From positions 5,142,501 to 5,206,500 of the forward strand of contig WPIO01000013.1 of assembly GCA_009760855.2 (NCBI GenBank): a stretch of DNA of 64,000 nucleotides. The letters are read 5' to 3'. The stretch comes from Cristatella mucedo (taxonomy: Eukaryota > Bryozoa > Phylactolaemata > Cristatellidae). The notes under the pieces are model-generated. The model did no database searches and was not told the DNA's origin. It was given only the letters and a program-made list of their open reading frames with translations. Below, piece by piece: positions 1 through 12,407 of this stretch. The position numbers and the translations under genes were made by a program. Every line of letters begins with the position of its first letter. Position 1 is the first letter of the stretch.

Positions 1-60
1 GGGTTCAATTCCTGCAGTGGGTGATCCTTTATTGCTCTATACAATTGATGGCCGTCGAGA
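1..60 (+). repeat. tRNA-derived SINE fragment (family B)
   Basis: The window opens with a B-box-like stretch (GGGTTCAATTCC) followed by 'gtgggtgatcctttattgc'. The same arrangement occurs in the copies near 7.8 kb and, inverted, near 49.0 kb. It is cut by the window edge. A tRNA origin is inferred from the B box only. Confidence 0.45.
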
Positions 61-1430
61 ATCGATTAATCAAAGATTCGAGAGTCCTACCGACTGCATA
101 ACAATCTCACTATACTCCAGAGTGGCACGAAGTCTCTTTCGCAAGAAGTTCTTCAGCCGTGAAGGCCCTCACCAGAACTCCTTGCAACTAGTGCACCATG
201 CCGACCCGAAGCATTATATATCATTTTAACAGGTTCCAGTAGGACTGAACCAAAATGCATTGCACAACCTTTGCTTACTGTCGCTTTCGATTCACCGTGA
301 GTGAGGAGGTTAGCACCAGCACCAGCAGTCACCGCACACAGTCAAAAAACACTTTTGCGAGCTCGGTTACCGTAAAACTAACCTTTCCTACTCAAACCTC
401 AGAGCCGGGTGTGCAACCGTTAGGGATGAGAGCACGCACGCACGCGCACACACACACACACACACACATATATAGGCAGCCAGTCGAAGCAACATGCTCG
501 AGAACACGGTAGTCAGCACTGTTCTTTCAAAGGCAGTACACGTTGTACATTGCACTGCACCCTGCCTCAGTGCGCAATCAGGAAAGGGATCCACAGCAAC
601 CCACGCAAATAAAAGCAGTACTCTGTCACTCACGTATGACAAGCTATACACCAAGTTGGCACGATTCATAATCAGCTGATGTCCGCCAAATGTGAAATTG
701 CTGGCCTGGCCAAGCAATGTAGTCGCATCCTGGGCAGAGCGCGTGAACATCACGGCAATGGACTCCACTTCGAAAACTTGTACCTAAAGCATCAACGAAC
801 CTAATCAGCAAAAAAAGCACTACCCGAATAAAACCTATTCTATGACGAACGTGTAGCCAGACATGTGCATGTGGCATTGCTGAACAATAGCCTTGCCCGA
901 GCCTAAAAATCATATCAGGCAGCACACCCTTCTGAGAGCAGAGCACCCAGCCTAACGGGCAGCTGCGAAGGTAAGGGCTGCATTGCTGCAGCCTCTACTT
1001 GCAGCGAGGCTGCAGCCTCGCTACCCAAGCAGCTTTCTGCACACGAAGGGCTATTCGAGCAGAATGATTCTTCATGGCAAGCCGCATGCACATTGGCAAG
1101 CAGCCGCATTACAGTGCACAGCATAGCTGAAGCGAGCAAAGCTCCATAGAACAGGCGCAGCAGCAGTCGACGTCGCCTGTGGTGAGCTGCAGCCCACCTC
1201 GAGTACGAGGCTGCGAGCTTTTTCTGGCAGCTGCTTCTCTAGCTGCTCGCGGTTGATCTGCTGCTTAAAGCCAGAAACAAGCACGGTATCGTGCAAAAGC
1301 ACCGAGTTCGGTATAGTGAGGTCCGAGGTCTACAAAACCGGTCGATGCGTGCGAATCAGCCACCACCAGCAGCAGCAGGGACAATTGCAGCGGCTGGCTG
1401 GTACCTCATCAGACAATATGCAGTCAAAAC
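60..1430. other. Non-coding host stretch with a CA microsatellite
   Basis: No convincing gene is visible. The open frames here are short, overlap on both strands and resemble no family I know. A (CA)n tract lies at about 434-469. The part from 950 to 1400 is GC- and CTG/CAG-rich, but I could not assign it to a repeat family. Confidence 0.5.
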
Positions 1431-1436
1431 GAGAAA

Positions 1437-1910
1437 CACCCACAATACCACATCCAAGCTGGTCCATGCATTTTTGACATTCCATCTGGACTTTGGCAAC
1501 TCACTACTCGCAGGTCTTTTGGCCTGTGCAATAAGACACTCATGGTTGGTCCAAAGCTTAACAGCTAGGCTTGTTTGCTGCAAGTGTCGCAGTTACATTG
1601 CACCACTTCTCGTCGTCGTGCACTGGCTCCCCATCAAGCAACTCATCGATTTCAAGATGCTGTCACTCATTTGTAGGCGTCTTCATGCTCTTTCTCCAGC
1701 CCATCAATCAGAACTACTTTCTAATCAGGCCATGCATCGTATCACCCACTCTTCTGACTCAAGTCGTTTACCTGTGCCTCAAACCATCCTCAAATCCTTT
1801 TGAGACCATGCCTATAGTTCCTACGCTCCCAAAGCCTATAAGCCACTCCTGACTGACGTAATGACATCCTGTGACGTGACGACATTTAAAAACAAGCCTA
1901 AATGCAGCTG
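1437..1910 (+). mobile_element. Decayed CR1/L2-like LINE, RT C-terminal part
   Basis: The + frame reads 'SKLVHAFLTFHLDFGNSLLAGLLACAIR', then 'HWLPIKQLIDFKML', then a C-terminal 'PQTILKSF' block. The same order of motifs is present in the well-preserved LINE copy at 43.3-44.5 kb (SKLVHAFVTSRLDFCNSLL, HWLPVKQRIDFKVL, PRTNLKSFGDRAFSS). This copy has many substitutions and frame losses and keeps only the region after the reverse-transcriptase catalytic core. Confidence 0.75.
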
Positions 1911-1984
1911 TTCCTCGTAGCATTTGATAGGTCCGTGTAAATTGTCCTTCGAATAGTTATGCGAGCTGACCGTGCGCGTGTTAA

Positions 1985-1989
1985 CTATG

Positions 1990-2035
<46 letters not shown>

Positions 2036-2175
2036 ATTTGATATAGCGCCCTCAGAAAACGCAATCGCTTTCTAGGCATTTTACATTTATCACTAACAAT
2101 ATTGACTCGAGTCCCTTACAGGATGTACAGTGCCTAGAATAAAGAGAGAGCAAGTTCTCTTAGAGTGCTGTATAG
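1985..2175 (-). repeat. LINE/SINE 3' tail modules with (TAA)n
   Basis: A (TAA)n run at about 1989-2033 is followed by 'gcgccctcagaaaacgcaatcgctttctaggc', the reverse complement of the LINE 3' tail seen at 44.4 kb. A second degraded tail in + orientation (cctagaataaagagagag...ttctcttagagtgc) follows at about 2128-2175. Confidence 0.6.
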
Positions 2176-2179
2176 ATGT

Positions 2180-4990
2180 CTTATCATTGATATAACTATT
2201 ACCACTATTTTCAATTTATTTATTTATATATTCAATTTGTTTATATTAATAACTATATTACAAGCTATCAGAAAGGCTCCTAGCACATGAATGAGCATGA
2301 TTGCAGCACTTTTGAAGCGATATCTGTGCACAAATACATAAGGTATGTGACACAGCAGGTAACCACAGTTGTGTTTCTCATAAACGTGTCACTACAACGA
2401 GCAACAAAATATGACACCGAACAATTAACCTGTAGTGGCACGGCGCAAACATGAGTCGCAGATTCAAGACCCGGAGATAACCACTACAGGGCAGTCTGCA
2501 GGTTTTTCGCTAGACATCTGATAGCTTAACACAACAGGTTGCTCCAAAGTTTGAAATCCTTTTAAGGCATCGGCATCCATATCCACAGTCTCCCAAAATG
2601 CTACTACCAAGCCACACAAGGCTGTATTTGTTCAGCCACAATAACAGTTTGCTGAATACAGATGCCAGCACTGGGATTAATCAAGCATTAAAATAACCCA
2701 CTGTTTGGTGTGGGTAATTTCTTGTCATGAAAGCATCCCAATGCAACAGGGAACCGACTCTTCCAACGGCATATAAAAGCAACCATTCGCTGCTAAATGA
2801 ACAAGTATATCAAACGAATGCTCCCAGCAATCAGAAAAAGCAAAGCGAGCAGCCAAAGCTTCTATGAAGTTAAGAGGGACATTCTACTATAGGTTTGTCT
2901 TTATCAAGCACAACAAGCTTCTACGTGACCAATGCCGTTGAGCCGATCCAAGCAAGACAAGTAGCTACCAGTGCAAAACAATCAGTAACTCACATAGTAG
3001 CCTTGAACGAATTTATAGACTGTGCCACGGTCGATAATCGAAGGAGCCGAAAAGTTAGCTGCAAAATGAAGCCGTCATGAGCAAGCTCCTGGATTTAGGC
3101 ACCAAGCATGCGACACTCACTATGCATTAGCAACATAGCGGTAGCATGCTGCAGACGTCAGAAACAGCCACTGCATCAGAAACAGCAACTGCGGTGACTG
3201 GGTGGGCAAGTGAAGAGGTTATAAAACATCGGGAAACGTAATACTCAATAGACAACCCTCCCCCACAGCACGGCTCACTCAAAATGCCAGAATATATCAT
3301 AATTGCATGCTAATGGTGCTTACAAGCAGTTCTAAAGCTACCTCCGTACATAATAGAAATGGCAAGTGAAAGCAAGACTCGTATGACTAACATTGTCTGG
3401 CTGCAGCGGATTGCTGCTGCTCGATGGACAAGTTTTTAAGAATCACGAAGATACCCAGTTCAGGCACACTAAGAAACACAAGAATTTTCTTATTACAATC
3501 CCTTATTAAAAAATATGCTTTGCCAGAGATGCTTTAATCCGATGGCTAATCACCAATGAGCAGCAAGCAATAAACACAACCATTTGCTAACCACACAGCA
3601 TTTGGCAGCATCTCTGATGCTGTTAACAGGCATTACAGTTTTACAGAACCAAATACATAATCCTTCCGAATTCAAACTCGTGCCCACGAACAACAAAAAT
3701 ACTGACAAACGAAGCATAACTATTAAACTGTCAGATCCTCAAAACAGATTACAATAATTAAATAATGATGAAACAATTCAACGGTGTCCTATGGAACATG
3801 GCTGTCGGGGTTCGGGTAAGCTTCAAAAGGAATCATCACCACATTGTCGTCAGCTGCGGTTTAAAGACGATTCTAAACAAGGCTAAATGCAAGCATGTCT
3901 CCATATTCAATGAAAACAATGTAATCACAAATAAAGACCAAATGCAAGCACGTCTCTGTATTCAATGAAAATAATGTAATCCCAGATAATCAGTACTTTT
4001 TCATCTTGAATTGAAACAGGTCTGTGGTTTTTATTTCATATGGTTCATAGTTCTCCCAATTTTTCCCCCTCTTAATTCACAACCTATTACCGAAAGCATA
4101 TTAAAACCTTGCATGGAGAAATACGTTACCCATTTTCCAGCGGATAATTAGAAAGTGAACCTTCCTTCAATCATTATATGAAATAACTGCACGAATAATG
4201 ATAATAATAACAATAGGGCATCTGCTTAGTCAAATGACAATAAAATATGGCACACTACGATCACATCATAAGGTAGCTGACATACCTGCATAATCAAAAT
4301 ACAGAATTGTAACGTTAGACAGTGAGTCGTCGGTTCGGGCAGTCTCTAGCTTGCTCACAGCTGCGCAGCCTTCACATGCCATCTGAAGCTGATCCAAAGT
4401 CATCACTTCAGTCAGCCTTTGCCCAGGCAAGATGAACGAGTTGGCACGAACGCAGTGAGCATAGGTGCACTTGGTCACACTGGCATTATGTGAAGCAGTC
4501 GAAACACTGCTGCAAAAAAAAAGGTATTAACCAATGAATAACATTCATCGGCATTCTCTGGATTACATTATATGGTTTTCTAAATATTGCCACAGTAATA
4601 ACCACAATCCTGATAAATGGGTCATCTATGGCATACTTGTCAGATGCATGAATAGCAGGTAGCATGCAAAAGAAGGTAATATAGCATTGCAAAAAATAAC
4701 TACATACGATACAGCACGTGGGTTATCGAAGTCTTTATTTACAGTGGCACAGAAATTGAACTGGTGTCTGTCGTCATCACTTAGAGCCTTCAGACTTGAT
4801 TAGCTCCACGGCACAACACTTCATTTGCCACACTAGCTTAGATAAAGCCTTTGCTATCGGTCTCCTACGGAGCTGAGCATAAAACTTTCTAGAAAGCTAT
4901 CTCGGCACACTTTCCAGATGTGAAGAATGCAACTAGCTTACAATTGATGAGCTGCTGACTCTGCTGACGGTGCTGCAGCTATTGACCTGC
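2180..4990. other. AT-rich intergenic host DNA, nothing recognised
   Basis: No open frame longer than about 70 codons looks like a protein family. I see no tandem array, tRNA or clear terminal repeats. Short AT-rich runs and a small (ATA)n patch near 4198-4212 are the only visible structure. Confidence 0.4.
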
Positions 4991-4992
4991 CC

Positions 4993-5195
4993 TTGTTTAG
5001 AGGTAAATCCGTGCCGTGCAGTGGTCACGCCCTATCCACCAGACCAGTCACCTGTGGAGATCCCCGAGGGTTCCTCCTCAGTCCTCTGAAATTACCAATG
5101 TGTGTATATCGAGCCTCTAAGAAAGGTGACTCGGCACATGGCATTGGCTATCACTTCCATGCTGACAATACCCAGCGGCATTTATTAAATAAACC
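4993..5195 (+). mobile_element. Decayed LINE reverse-transcriptase fragment
   Basis: The frame contains 'GDPRGFLLSPL', corresponding to the RT motif GVPQGSxLSP. About 40 residues later comes 'HGIGYHFHADNTQ', corresponding to the catalytic block HxYADDTQ with both catalytic aspartates region altered (HADN). This is the RT palm of the CR1/L2-like family. It is mutated and truncated by the SINE that follows. Confidence 0.7.
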
Positions 5196-5199
5196 ATCG

Positions 5200-5345
5200 C
5201 AATATATAATTCATTTGTATAGCACCCTAAGAGAATCTAATCTCTACTCAGGCGCTTCACGTATGCCACGAGGCTCGAGCCCACGACCTTGGCCAGACCC
5301 TGATCGGGGCGAGCACCTTAACCACTGGGCCAAACCAGCGTGGCA
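5200..5345 (-). repeat. tRNA-head SINE with LINE-type tail (family A)
   Basis: Read on the minus strand there is an A-box-like TGGCCCAGTGGTTAAGG, then a B-box-like GGGCTCGAGCC. A tail follows with the inverted AGAGATTag...TTCTCT stem and 'gtgctatacaaatg'. The tail is homologous to the 3' end of the LINE copies in this window. Related copies lie near 8.4 and 58.8 kb. The tRNA ancestry is inferred from the Pol III boxes. Confidence 0.65.
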
Positions 5346-5639
5346 ATCTGGTGAAGCAATAAATAAACTTAATTGTACAGTTGCAGACATTTGATCCAGG
5401 ATGCTGGCCAATTTCCTTCAACGAAATAATCACAAAACTAAATTCTTAGTCATAGAACACCTCTAGCATGCCGCTGAACTAGGAGACTCTGCTAATAGGT
5501 AATGCTGCTGTGCAACCGTCAGCAAGTGCTAAGAATTTAGATGTCACTTTTAATAACAGCTTCTTAAAAAGTCTCTTCTTGAGCACTTGTTGGCAGCGCT
5601 GGACATTGTACCTGGGCACTACTGGCATGGCACTGCAAT

Positions 5640-6660
5640 AGTTTAGGTCCCAGCTTTGTGGAAGATTCAAAGGATAAATGTCGACGGTCAAAAGTCATCA
5701 GGTAAGACTTAGAACTACAGGGGGGGCTGCCCAAGGATCTCTTCTACTTTCACTGCTTTTCCCTGTGAAGGCCTTCTATCTTGCTGACGGTAATCGCTGG
5801 CACACGCTAGGCTTTCATTTCTACTGAAGATCACATTCAGCTCAACCTGTGCTTTGACCCTTTGCAGCCATTCAGCACTTTTTATTGGTGTCATCATCAT
5901 TGTCAGCTTCATCGATGGCATCATCATCATCATTATCATCGCCGGTGGAAGGGGCCACCACCACCACCACCACCACCACAGACAGCCTTGTCCTGCTTCG
6001 GCCTGCAGATTCAGGCACAGCCAGTGTGCCGTGTCAGCTGTCAGCTTGTCTTTTTTTTTGTCTCTCAGCTCTTCCATCCGTGTAGCTTCTGGCCTGAGAT
6101 TGTCAGATTCTCCCCCAATTCAACTGCAACTTGCATTGCCGAAACTTGCATTTGGCAGGCAGCTAAATCTATTAAGTTGAATGACCAACCTAAAAGATAT
6201 GGACAAACATGTAGTCACTCGGAAACTGGACAGCTTAACCCTCAAAATCGGTTCGGCTAGCATATCCGTGTGACCTTTGCAAAGAATCTGAGTGCTCTGT
6301 ACCAAAATGACCTTCCCCTAGAATTACAAATCAGCTCGACAGTACAGCCTGCATCTTTTCAGCAACGTCATATAATTGCAAAAACTCAGGCCTGCTTGGA
6401 TAATGACATCGCAGTCATGCTTTGTCATTGCATGTCACATCCCATCTAGACTTCTATAACTCGGCACTCACTGGTCTCCCAGGCCTATGCAATAAAACGC
6501 TTACATTCCGAGCACATATTTGCTGTTAGGCTTGTCTGCCGTGTACGTCACAACTGCCAAAAAATATCACGGCTCGCCGACTTGCACAGACTCCCGAGCA
6601 CATACCACAATGGCTTATACGTACTGTAACTTGCTACTAGGCGCCTTCATTTTCCTGCTC
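5640..6660 (+). mobile_element. Decayed LINE RT copy interrupted by microsatellites
   Basis: The frame retains 'GLPKDLFYFH'-like remnants of the RT motif and a degraded 'LGFHFY' catalytic block at about 5808-5860. The downstream 'LTLKIGSASIS' block is at about 6235-6265, and RT thumb remnants run to about 6640. (CAT)n and (CAC)n expansions at about 5890-5979 sit inside the former coding region. Frame is lost repeatedly. Confidence 0.6.
5888..5980. repeat. CAT and CAC trinucleotide microsatellites
   Basis: Runs of ATC/CAT (about 5890-5940) and CAC (about 5955-5979) lie inside the relic LINE. They create spurious polyhistidine, polyisoleucine or polytryptophan frames that should not be read as proteins. 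Confidence 0.9.
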
Positions 6661-6664
6661 CACA

Positions 6665-7765
6665 ATAACGATAACAACATTAATAGGTTGGTTTAAAGCC
6701 CTCTAAGAGATCCAAATCTCTATCCATGTGCTTTACAACTCGCTGCAAGAGATCACAATCAAGGGTTATTTACATGCATGGCATCATGCTTAGACAGTCA
6801 TGCATGAGCATACCAGTTCCATGCTTAGACCATCATGCAAATGCACACAAGAAGACATTCAGGGCTGCCATTGGTTAGTATGACCCTTGGTTAGTAGCGC
6901 ACACACTCTCGCGCACACACTGAATCGTGCACGTACAGGTAACACGTACAGGTAAGAACGAAAAGTGTACTGGAAAAATGAGAAGCTCACTGGGGCAAAG
7001 GGAAAGCTGAGTACAGCAGATGCCATCTTTTGGGCTTTACATGCAATATACATAGCATTGGCCTTGGTAAGCAATCAATGTCTATTGGTATTGTTTGGTT
7101 TAGTGGTTAACAGATTGTGAAAGTCTCTTTATTTTATGTACGAGACATTATATACATGCTTAAAGTATACAGCATACATTTCCTGAGTGATCGATGAGTT
7201 CTCGCTCTTACAAATGTTCATCCTCCTGTTTGTTTTTTGGTTATGCTTCCTCTAACAGAAGTAATAAAGCAGGGCTCGGGTGTTGGTCACGTGACTGTGT
7301 GTGTAACAGTATAGGTCACATGACTATCTCCTTCCAAGCATAATCTCTCTATGTGCATAGAAAATCGTCCGACAGAGTGTGTTCATTTACTACATGCTAG
7401 CAGTAGTACGATACATTTCTTTGGGCCTCCAGGACCAAGTGTTCCTACCCTACTGTTGCCATTATAGTTAACCACACCCTTTACTGCTTGCAACTGACCT
7501 GCCGTGTCACCAAGACACTCTACCCTGTTGCCAATAAACAAGTTGTTGACACGACATCAAATATAGCAAAACAACGATGTCACATAAAGCACCAAGATCC
7601 TGCTGGGCTCTGGAGGCATATGTTAAGAATATAAACCATAAGAAATATAAGAACCATACTCAAATACTGAAGTCCGACAAGTATTTTCTTCTCATTAAAC
7701 TCAACGGCTGCTAATCAGTGGCAGCCACAGACGGCGTATGCTCAAATTGTTAATAACCAATTAGT
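6665..7765. other. Host intergenic DNA with a solo LINE tail
   Basis: At about 6665-6740 an inverted LINE tail is visible (gccctctaagagatccaaatctct...gctttac). The remainder shows a short CA-rich patch (about 6900-6925) and no gene I can support. Confidence 0.4.
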
Positions 7766-7769
7766 CACT

Positions 7770-7925
7770 AGGACTTAGCCCAGGGGCAAAGTGCTCTCTC
7801 TTCAAGACCTAGCTCGTGAGTTCAAGTCCTGAAGCAGGCAATCCTTTATTGCCCACTGCAAGTGGTGGTGAATGAAATTAGGGCCCTTCAGCTGCTATAT
7901 AAATGAGGCTATTAAAAAAAATAGG
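7770..7925 (+). repeat. tRNA-derived SINE (family B)
   Basis: A-box-like 'ttagcccaggggcaaagtg', B-box-like 'gagttcaagtcc', then 'gcaatcctttattgcc' and a tail ending in 'aaatgaggctatt'. The body matches the copies at position 1, near 36.7 kb and (inverted) near 49.0 kb. Boundaries are approximate. Confidence 0.55.
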
Positions 7926-8349
7926 CTAAACAGAAAAAGCATTCAAACCAGAAATCTACAGACTTCAATCACACAGTGACCACTAGGCAATGTGATATTA
8001 CGCACAGCTCTGCCTCCATGTTAGCCTTCACAAGCCTCAGCTCGGCGAGTAGCTGGGGATCCGATCCATTAACCCATGTGTATACGACATCTATGGGCAG
8101 AGGTGAACACAGTCTGCAAATCACAAAGAAACATATAAATTATACCAAATTCTATATCAAAAATTATATCAAATAAATTCTAACTTTCATGCATCGTGTT
8201 CCCTAGCTGCCATCCTTTATGCACACATACATGCATACAGATACACATCTACACGAGCATGTTACATTCATATTTACAGGGAAGAGAGAGCGCACGAGCA
8301 CACCAGCGCCCACGAGCACACAGTCACACCCATACTTTATTTGTAAAAA

Positions 8350-8530
8350 AAATATAATGTATTTGTATAGTGCCCTCAAAGAACTTAATCCCTATTTAGG
8401 TGCTTTCACACATGCCATGGAGCTCGGGCCCACGACCTTGGTCGCAAATTGCATCAATCTTGACCTTGGTCAAGGTGAACACCTTAAATACTGGGCTAAA
8501 CCGGCGCATACAAGGACAACCTTGCTATCT
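8350..8530 (-). repeat. tRNA-head SINE with LINE-type tail (family A)
   Basis: Same arrangement as the copy at 5.2 kb: a LINE-like tail (gtgccctcaaagaacttaatccctatttaggtgc), then the antisense B box (gggcccacgacc), then an antisense A-box region (caccttaaatactgggcta). A short internal duplication of 'cttgaccttggtc' lengthens this copy. Confidence 0.6.
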
Positions 8531-8539
8531 GGTTAGTAT

Positions 8540-10590
8540 TTTTCTGGTAGTTTGCTTACACTGCTTCTGCAGTCCTAATCACTACAACATTCTCGTGATC
8601 AATAGCTACCTACACCTGTCTTAAGTATTTTACTCGTTGCATAAAATTATTGGTTAAAACAGAGCACAAAATGGAAGGTTTGCACGCCATCCTTTTCATT
8701 TATAGAAGAGAGCGATAAAAAGCAGGCCGTTTGTTAGGAACAGCTGGTGTCATAGCTACCAAAGGAAAAATATGGTCTAGATTACAAGAGCAACTCTGGG
8801 TGGAATTAATTAAAAATTTGAAACATCAATGAAACATAAAAAGTTCGTATCATGCATTTACAAGAATGAATCCAAAAATAATCATCCGGTTGTGGAATAG
8901 GCATAATGCCCGTGAACCGATAATATGATAACTTTGAATTCGAAAACAGAGCATGGCAGATATATTTCGAGCCTGCAATCTGGGCAACGACACACAAAAG
9001 AAGCTTTTGCGAAGGACTATAAAAATTGCATCCTCATTTTGTAATATATTAAGATGTTTTCATCAGCTTCCCCTGAGTGAGAGATTTCTAGGGTATAAAA
9101 AAGCAATCTGCAACAGCTGAGCTAGGTCACATAAGATGTTCCGTTTTTGTGTTTACAAGCACCACACTTACATATTGCAGTACTTTAAAATATAATTATT
9201 ATATTTTAATTAAAATGTGAAATGGTCTTATATTATTGGGCCTTAGTCGCTAAAGTTTGCCAAGATGACAGTCGAAGCAGCATTTAACTGAATGTCTTCT
9301 CTATCAACTCCATAAATCCACATGCTTGAAGAAATTCTAATGCAATATTTTTGTAGGCACAAATGCCTGGCCTCAGGAAGTGGACAAAACCGCAGGAGCA
9401 ACATGGTTGTCTTCACATAGAGGATGCTGCATAAATTCTTCAGATGAACAGAGGAAAACCCACGAACACATCAAGGGTGCCTGTTCTTCAATTCGGTGTA
9501 GCAGTTCAAACAAATCTGGTTGCTTAACCTTGATCATGGTCACTGGGCAGTACGGAGCATTCCGGACGTCACACCTTGCTCCTAAATTTATAGACAGAAT
9601 TCCTTTAAAAAAAACTCATGCTATGTTTAATCAGTTGGAGCAACAAACTTTGCATACACTAAATGCTATTTAAGAGCCCTCGTATGCCAGTACAAATATG
9701 CTGTTATACATAGTGAGAAGGCACAGCAGGAAAAGTAACTTCACACATCAGGATGATAGCAGGACATGAACAAAACTGCTGCAGCTACTAAAAGCATACA
9801 ACAGCTTATACCACCGATGGATTCAATCAAAGCCAATTACAAGAAATTTCTTAGCTGATTACACTACGGGCAAACTAGCTTGGACCAGCAGCAATATTTC
9901 GGTGTTTAAATAAAACTGCTAGTACTTTGCTCCCTGAGGTGCCATCTCCAGGCCATTAGCAGCAATCCCTTGGCAAAGCATGACAGCTCACCGGCAACAT
10001 ACTCAAATAGGATTGCTATCACTAACGATCCGAGGCAACGATCAATTGGCCAGCCAAGAAGAGCTAGCAAGCTTGATTCCGAGCAGAAGAGTATTCCACG
10101 GCCATACATGAACGACAACTACGAAAGAGTAATTGCAGTTCATTGAACAACAGATACCTCATCTGAAAAGACTTTCCGCCAAGGTTGTCTCGGTAAGAGT
10201 TGAAGACTGCTGCATACTTCTCACTGCTCCATGCGAAGACAGCCTACAGCACGGGGTAATAACTAAGTCGATGTTACAGGGGCCAGAAAAGCGCTGCCGG
10301 CTTGACTTGGCCAGCGTGCAGTTGACTATGCTACGGCCAACACAATATACAGCATGGCTGTGGCAACTTGCCTTCGTGTGCTGCGCTAAAAAACCATCTA
10401 ACACAATCACATCGAGTGCCTTAAGATACCAGTAAAAGGAATCAATTAAAGGATAGAATAACAGCTGTAGTTTAAAGTTCTCCTCGTCAGAACGTACGTG
10501 ATAACACACAAAACGCTGAAGCAGATTCACAAATACGTATATTCTCGCTGGCGCCCACAGCACTCCCGAACGCAGCAGTCCTGCCCTCCG
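8540..10590. other. Host intergenic DNA, nothing recognised
   Basis: I found no gene, RNA or repeat family I could support. The longest open frames (about 100-134 codons near 10.1-10.6 kb) overlap on both strands and show no recognisable motif. Confidence 0.4.
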
Positions 10591-10596
10591 CCAGCG

Positions 10597-11235
10597 TCAG
10601 AACTTCTCTTTGACTCTGAACTCAACTTGGCCAGCAGCTGGACCGATCAATACGCCGCCCAGCATTTCAATAGCGTCCATACCGAGAAGAAGCCCGAAAC
10701 CAGGAACGACATCTGACATGAGGCAGTCCAGCACTATCGTTCGTCCGCAGAGAGCTACCGTCGCGACACAGGGACTTGCAGACAGCAGTGGCCCCATTCA
10801 TCAATACGACCGGCTCGCACGCTTGCCTCACCCTCACAGGGTCTGCAAGCTCCCCCGAAATTATAGACCTCGAGCATCCCCCCCCCCTATCCACTAGTGC
10901 AGACGTCTCGGAGTTTCCGATGAGGACACGTACCTGTGGGAAGACGCACCAAAAAGGAGGGGAAAGCACGGGAGCAGTAATTCATGCTCATTTTTTGCCC
11001 AGTTCGGTGCGACGGCCCGATCCGAGCAGCTAGCAGCGAGATGTTGAGGGCTCCCACAGACGTAGCAGTGCTTAACGCGGCTGAGGGGCTCGGCTTTGGA
11101 AGGACAGTCACGACTCATGTACCCGACGGCCTTGCACAGGAAACACACAACATCCCGGTGAGCCGGTGCCTGGGTGGACCGTCCCGAACGAGCGCCGGAC
11201 GCAAAGTAACTATCACAGCCACATTCATGAAGCAT
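10597..11235 (-). pseudogene. Retroelement gag zinc knuckles plus aspartic protease relic
   Basis: On the minus strand two CCHC-type zinc knuckles appear in order: CFLCKAVGYMSRDC, with Tyr in place of the usual His, then CYVCGSPQHLAASC, which is intact. Downstream, after a frame change, comes 'VLIGNSETSALVDRGGGCSRSII', resembling a retropepsin active site (usually D-T/S-G). A 'GFGLLLGMDAIEMLGG' block follows, typical of the end of such proteases. The order gag nucleocapsid then protease is that of an LTR or related retrotransposon. No reverse transcriptase or LTR was found next to it, so this is a fragment with frameshifts. Confidence 0.7.
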
Positions 11236-11315
11236 TTGATCATGCTTCCTTTACAGCATATGTAAAGTGCCTAGAAAGAGATTAGATTCTCTGAGGGCCC
11301 TACACAAATAACAGC
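11235..11315 (+). repeat. Solo LINE 3' tail
   Basis: 'tttacagcatatgtaaagtgcctagaaagagattagattctctgagggc' matches the 3' tail of the LINE at 44.4 kb, including the AGAGATT...TTCTCT stem-loop. No LINE body is attached. Confidence 0.65.
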
Positions 11316-12402
11316 AGCAGTTCCCAGAGGTCACTAGTGACTACCCCTAATGGTTAAGGTAGGCATCCAAACACGGCGGCACTCCCTTCCATAGAATGTC
11401 AATGCGCTCTTTCATTACTCATAGGACCTCAAGCAATGCTGGGGCTGATAGAAAGATGACGACCAGACTACATCTGCTGTCTGCCGAGCTCTACCACCTG
11501 CTTGCCAGCGATCCTATTCGCGTCCTCTTTGCTCTTCGAAAATATTTCAGCAACAGCAAGTTTGAGGAACTCGCGAGATGAGAGCACCAGTGTACATCTT
11601 AGCAATCCACTAAACAGCAACTCGTAGGAAACGGTGTCTTATCCCCGACACTCCAGGACAACCCGTTCAAAAAATTCCTGTTGATTCGTGTCAAAAGCCA
11701 CCCGTAGAGAAATTCCAAAGTTACAGCTAAGTGGTTAGTTACCTAACGCGGCACGGTAGACGTATTACTCCCATCACACGCAGCCACTTCTCAATGAACG
11801 AGGATAATTTAACACGAGGAGATTTATATCGGTTAAATGGAAAACTTTTTTTTAAAAGGTGACGAACACCGTGCCGAATCTTATAGGCACCTGTTGCATA
11901 GTAACTAGGCGGTCTACACTTACCTCTCCAAACAAGAAACCAGTAGTCAGCAATATTGCCGCTGCTACGAGAGCTCCAAAGAAGCCATATTTGAGCGAAA
12001 GAATGTCATATGCCTTTCTCTGGACCAGCTTGGTAAATGCTACTCCCAGGAAAGGCATCGTCCGTCATAGTCCAATACTGAATGAGACTACAGCGGGCCA
12101 CCGGGCGGCGCCATACCCCGCGATAGACTTCCGGTTTAGTCAGCCTTGACCAAGTCTTGTCTCCCCCACATCTCTCTGCGAGCATTCTTGTATCTATGGG
12201 GAACGACGCTGTTTGCGGTCGCTCGGCCTTGAAACAAGTAAATGTGAGTTCCGAGGATATATGCCAGGCTCCTGAGCCGTAGCAGACCCCTACTGCGTCC
12301 AAACACTAGCAAGACAGCCTCTAGCCGTCAGAAATAGTAGCCACTCCAACCAGAAGTCATGTATGAAAATGCAGCTACGTCACATAAGGCTGCCGGAGAC
12401 TG
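11316..12402. other. Host DNA left of the viral element
   Basis: No gene is supported. A few open frames occur (for example 12006-12302 minus and 11859-12149 plus) but they overlap one another and show no motif. Composition changes abruptly to AT-rich at the element boundary. Confidence 0.4.
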
Positions 12403-12407
12403 GACCT
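12403..12407. repeat. Left target-site duplication GACCT
   Basis: GACCT directly precedes the left TIR (TGATGATAGG...) and is repeated directly after the right TIR at 36418-36422. Polinton-type integrases typically generate 5-6-bp duplications. Confidence 0.85.

Noticed and set aside
5715-6260. Open frames with polyhistidine, polytryptophan and polyisoleucine runs
   Set aside because: They are translations of CAT/CAC microsatellites inside a decayed LINE.
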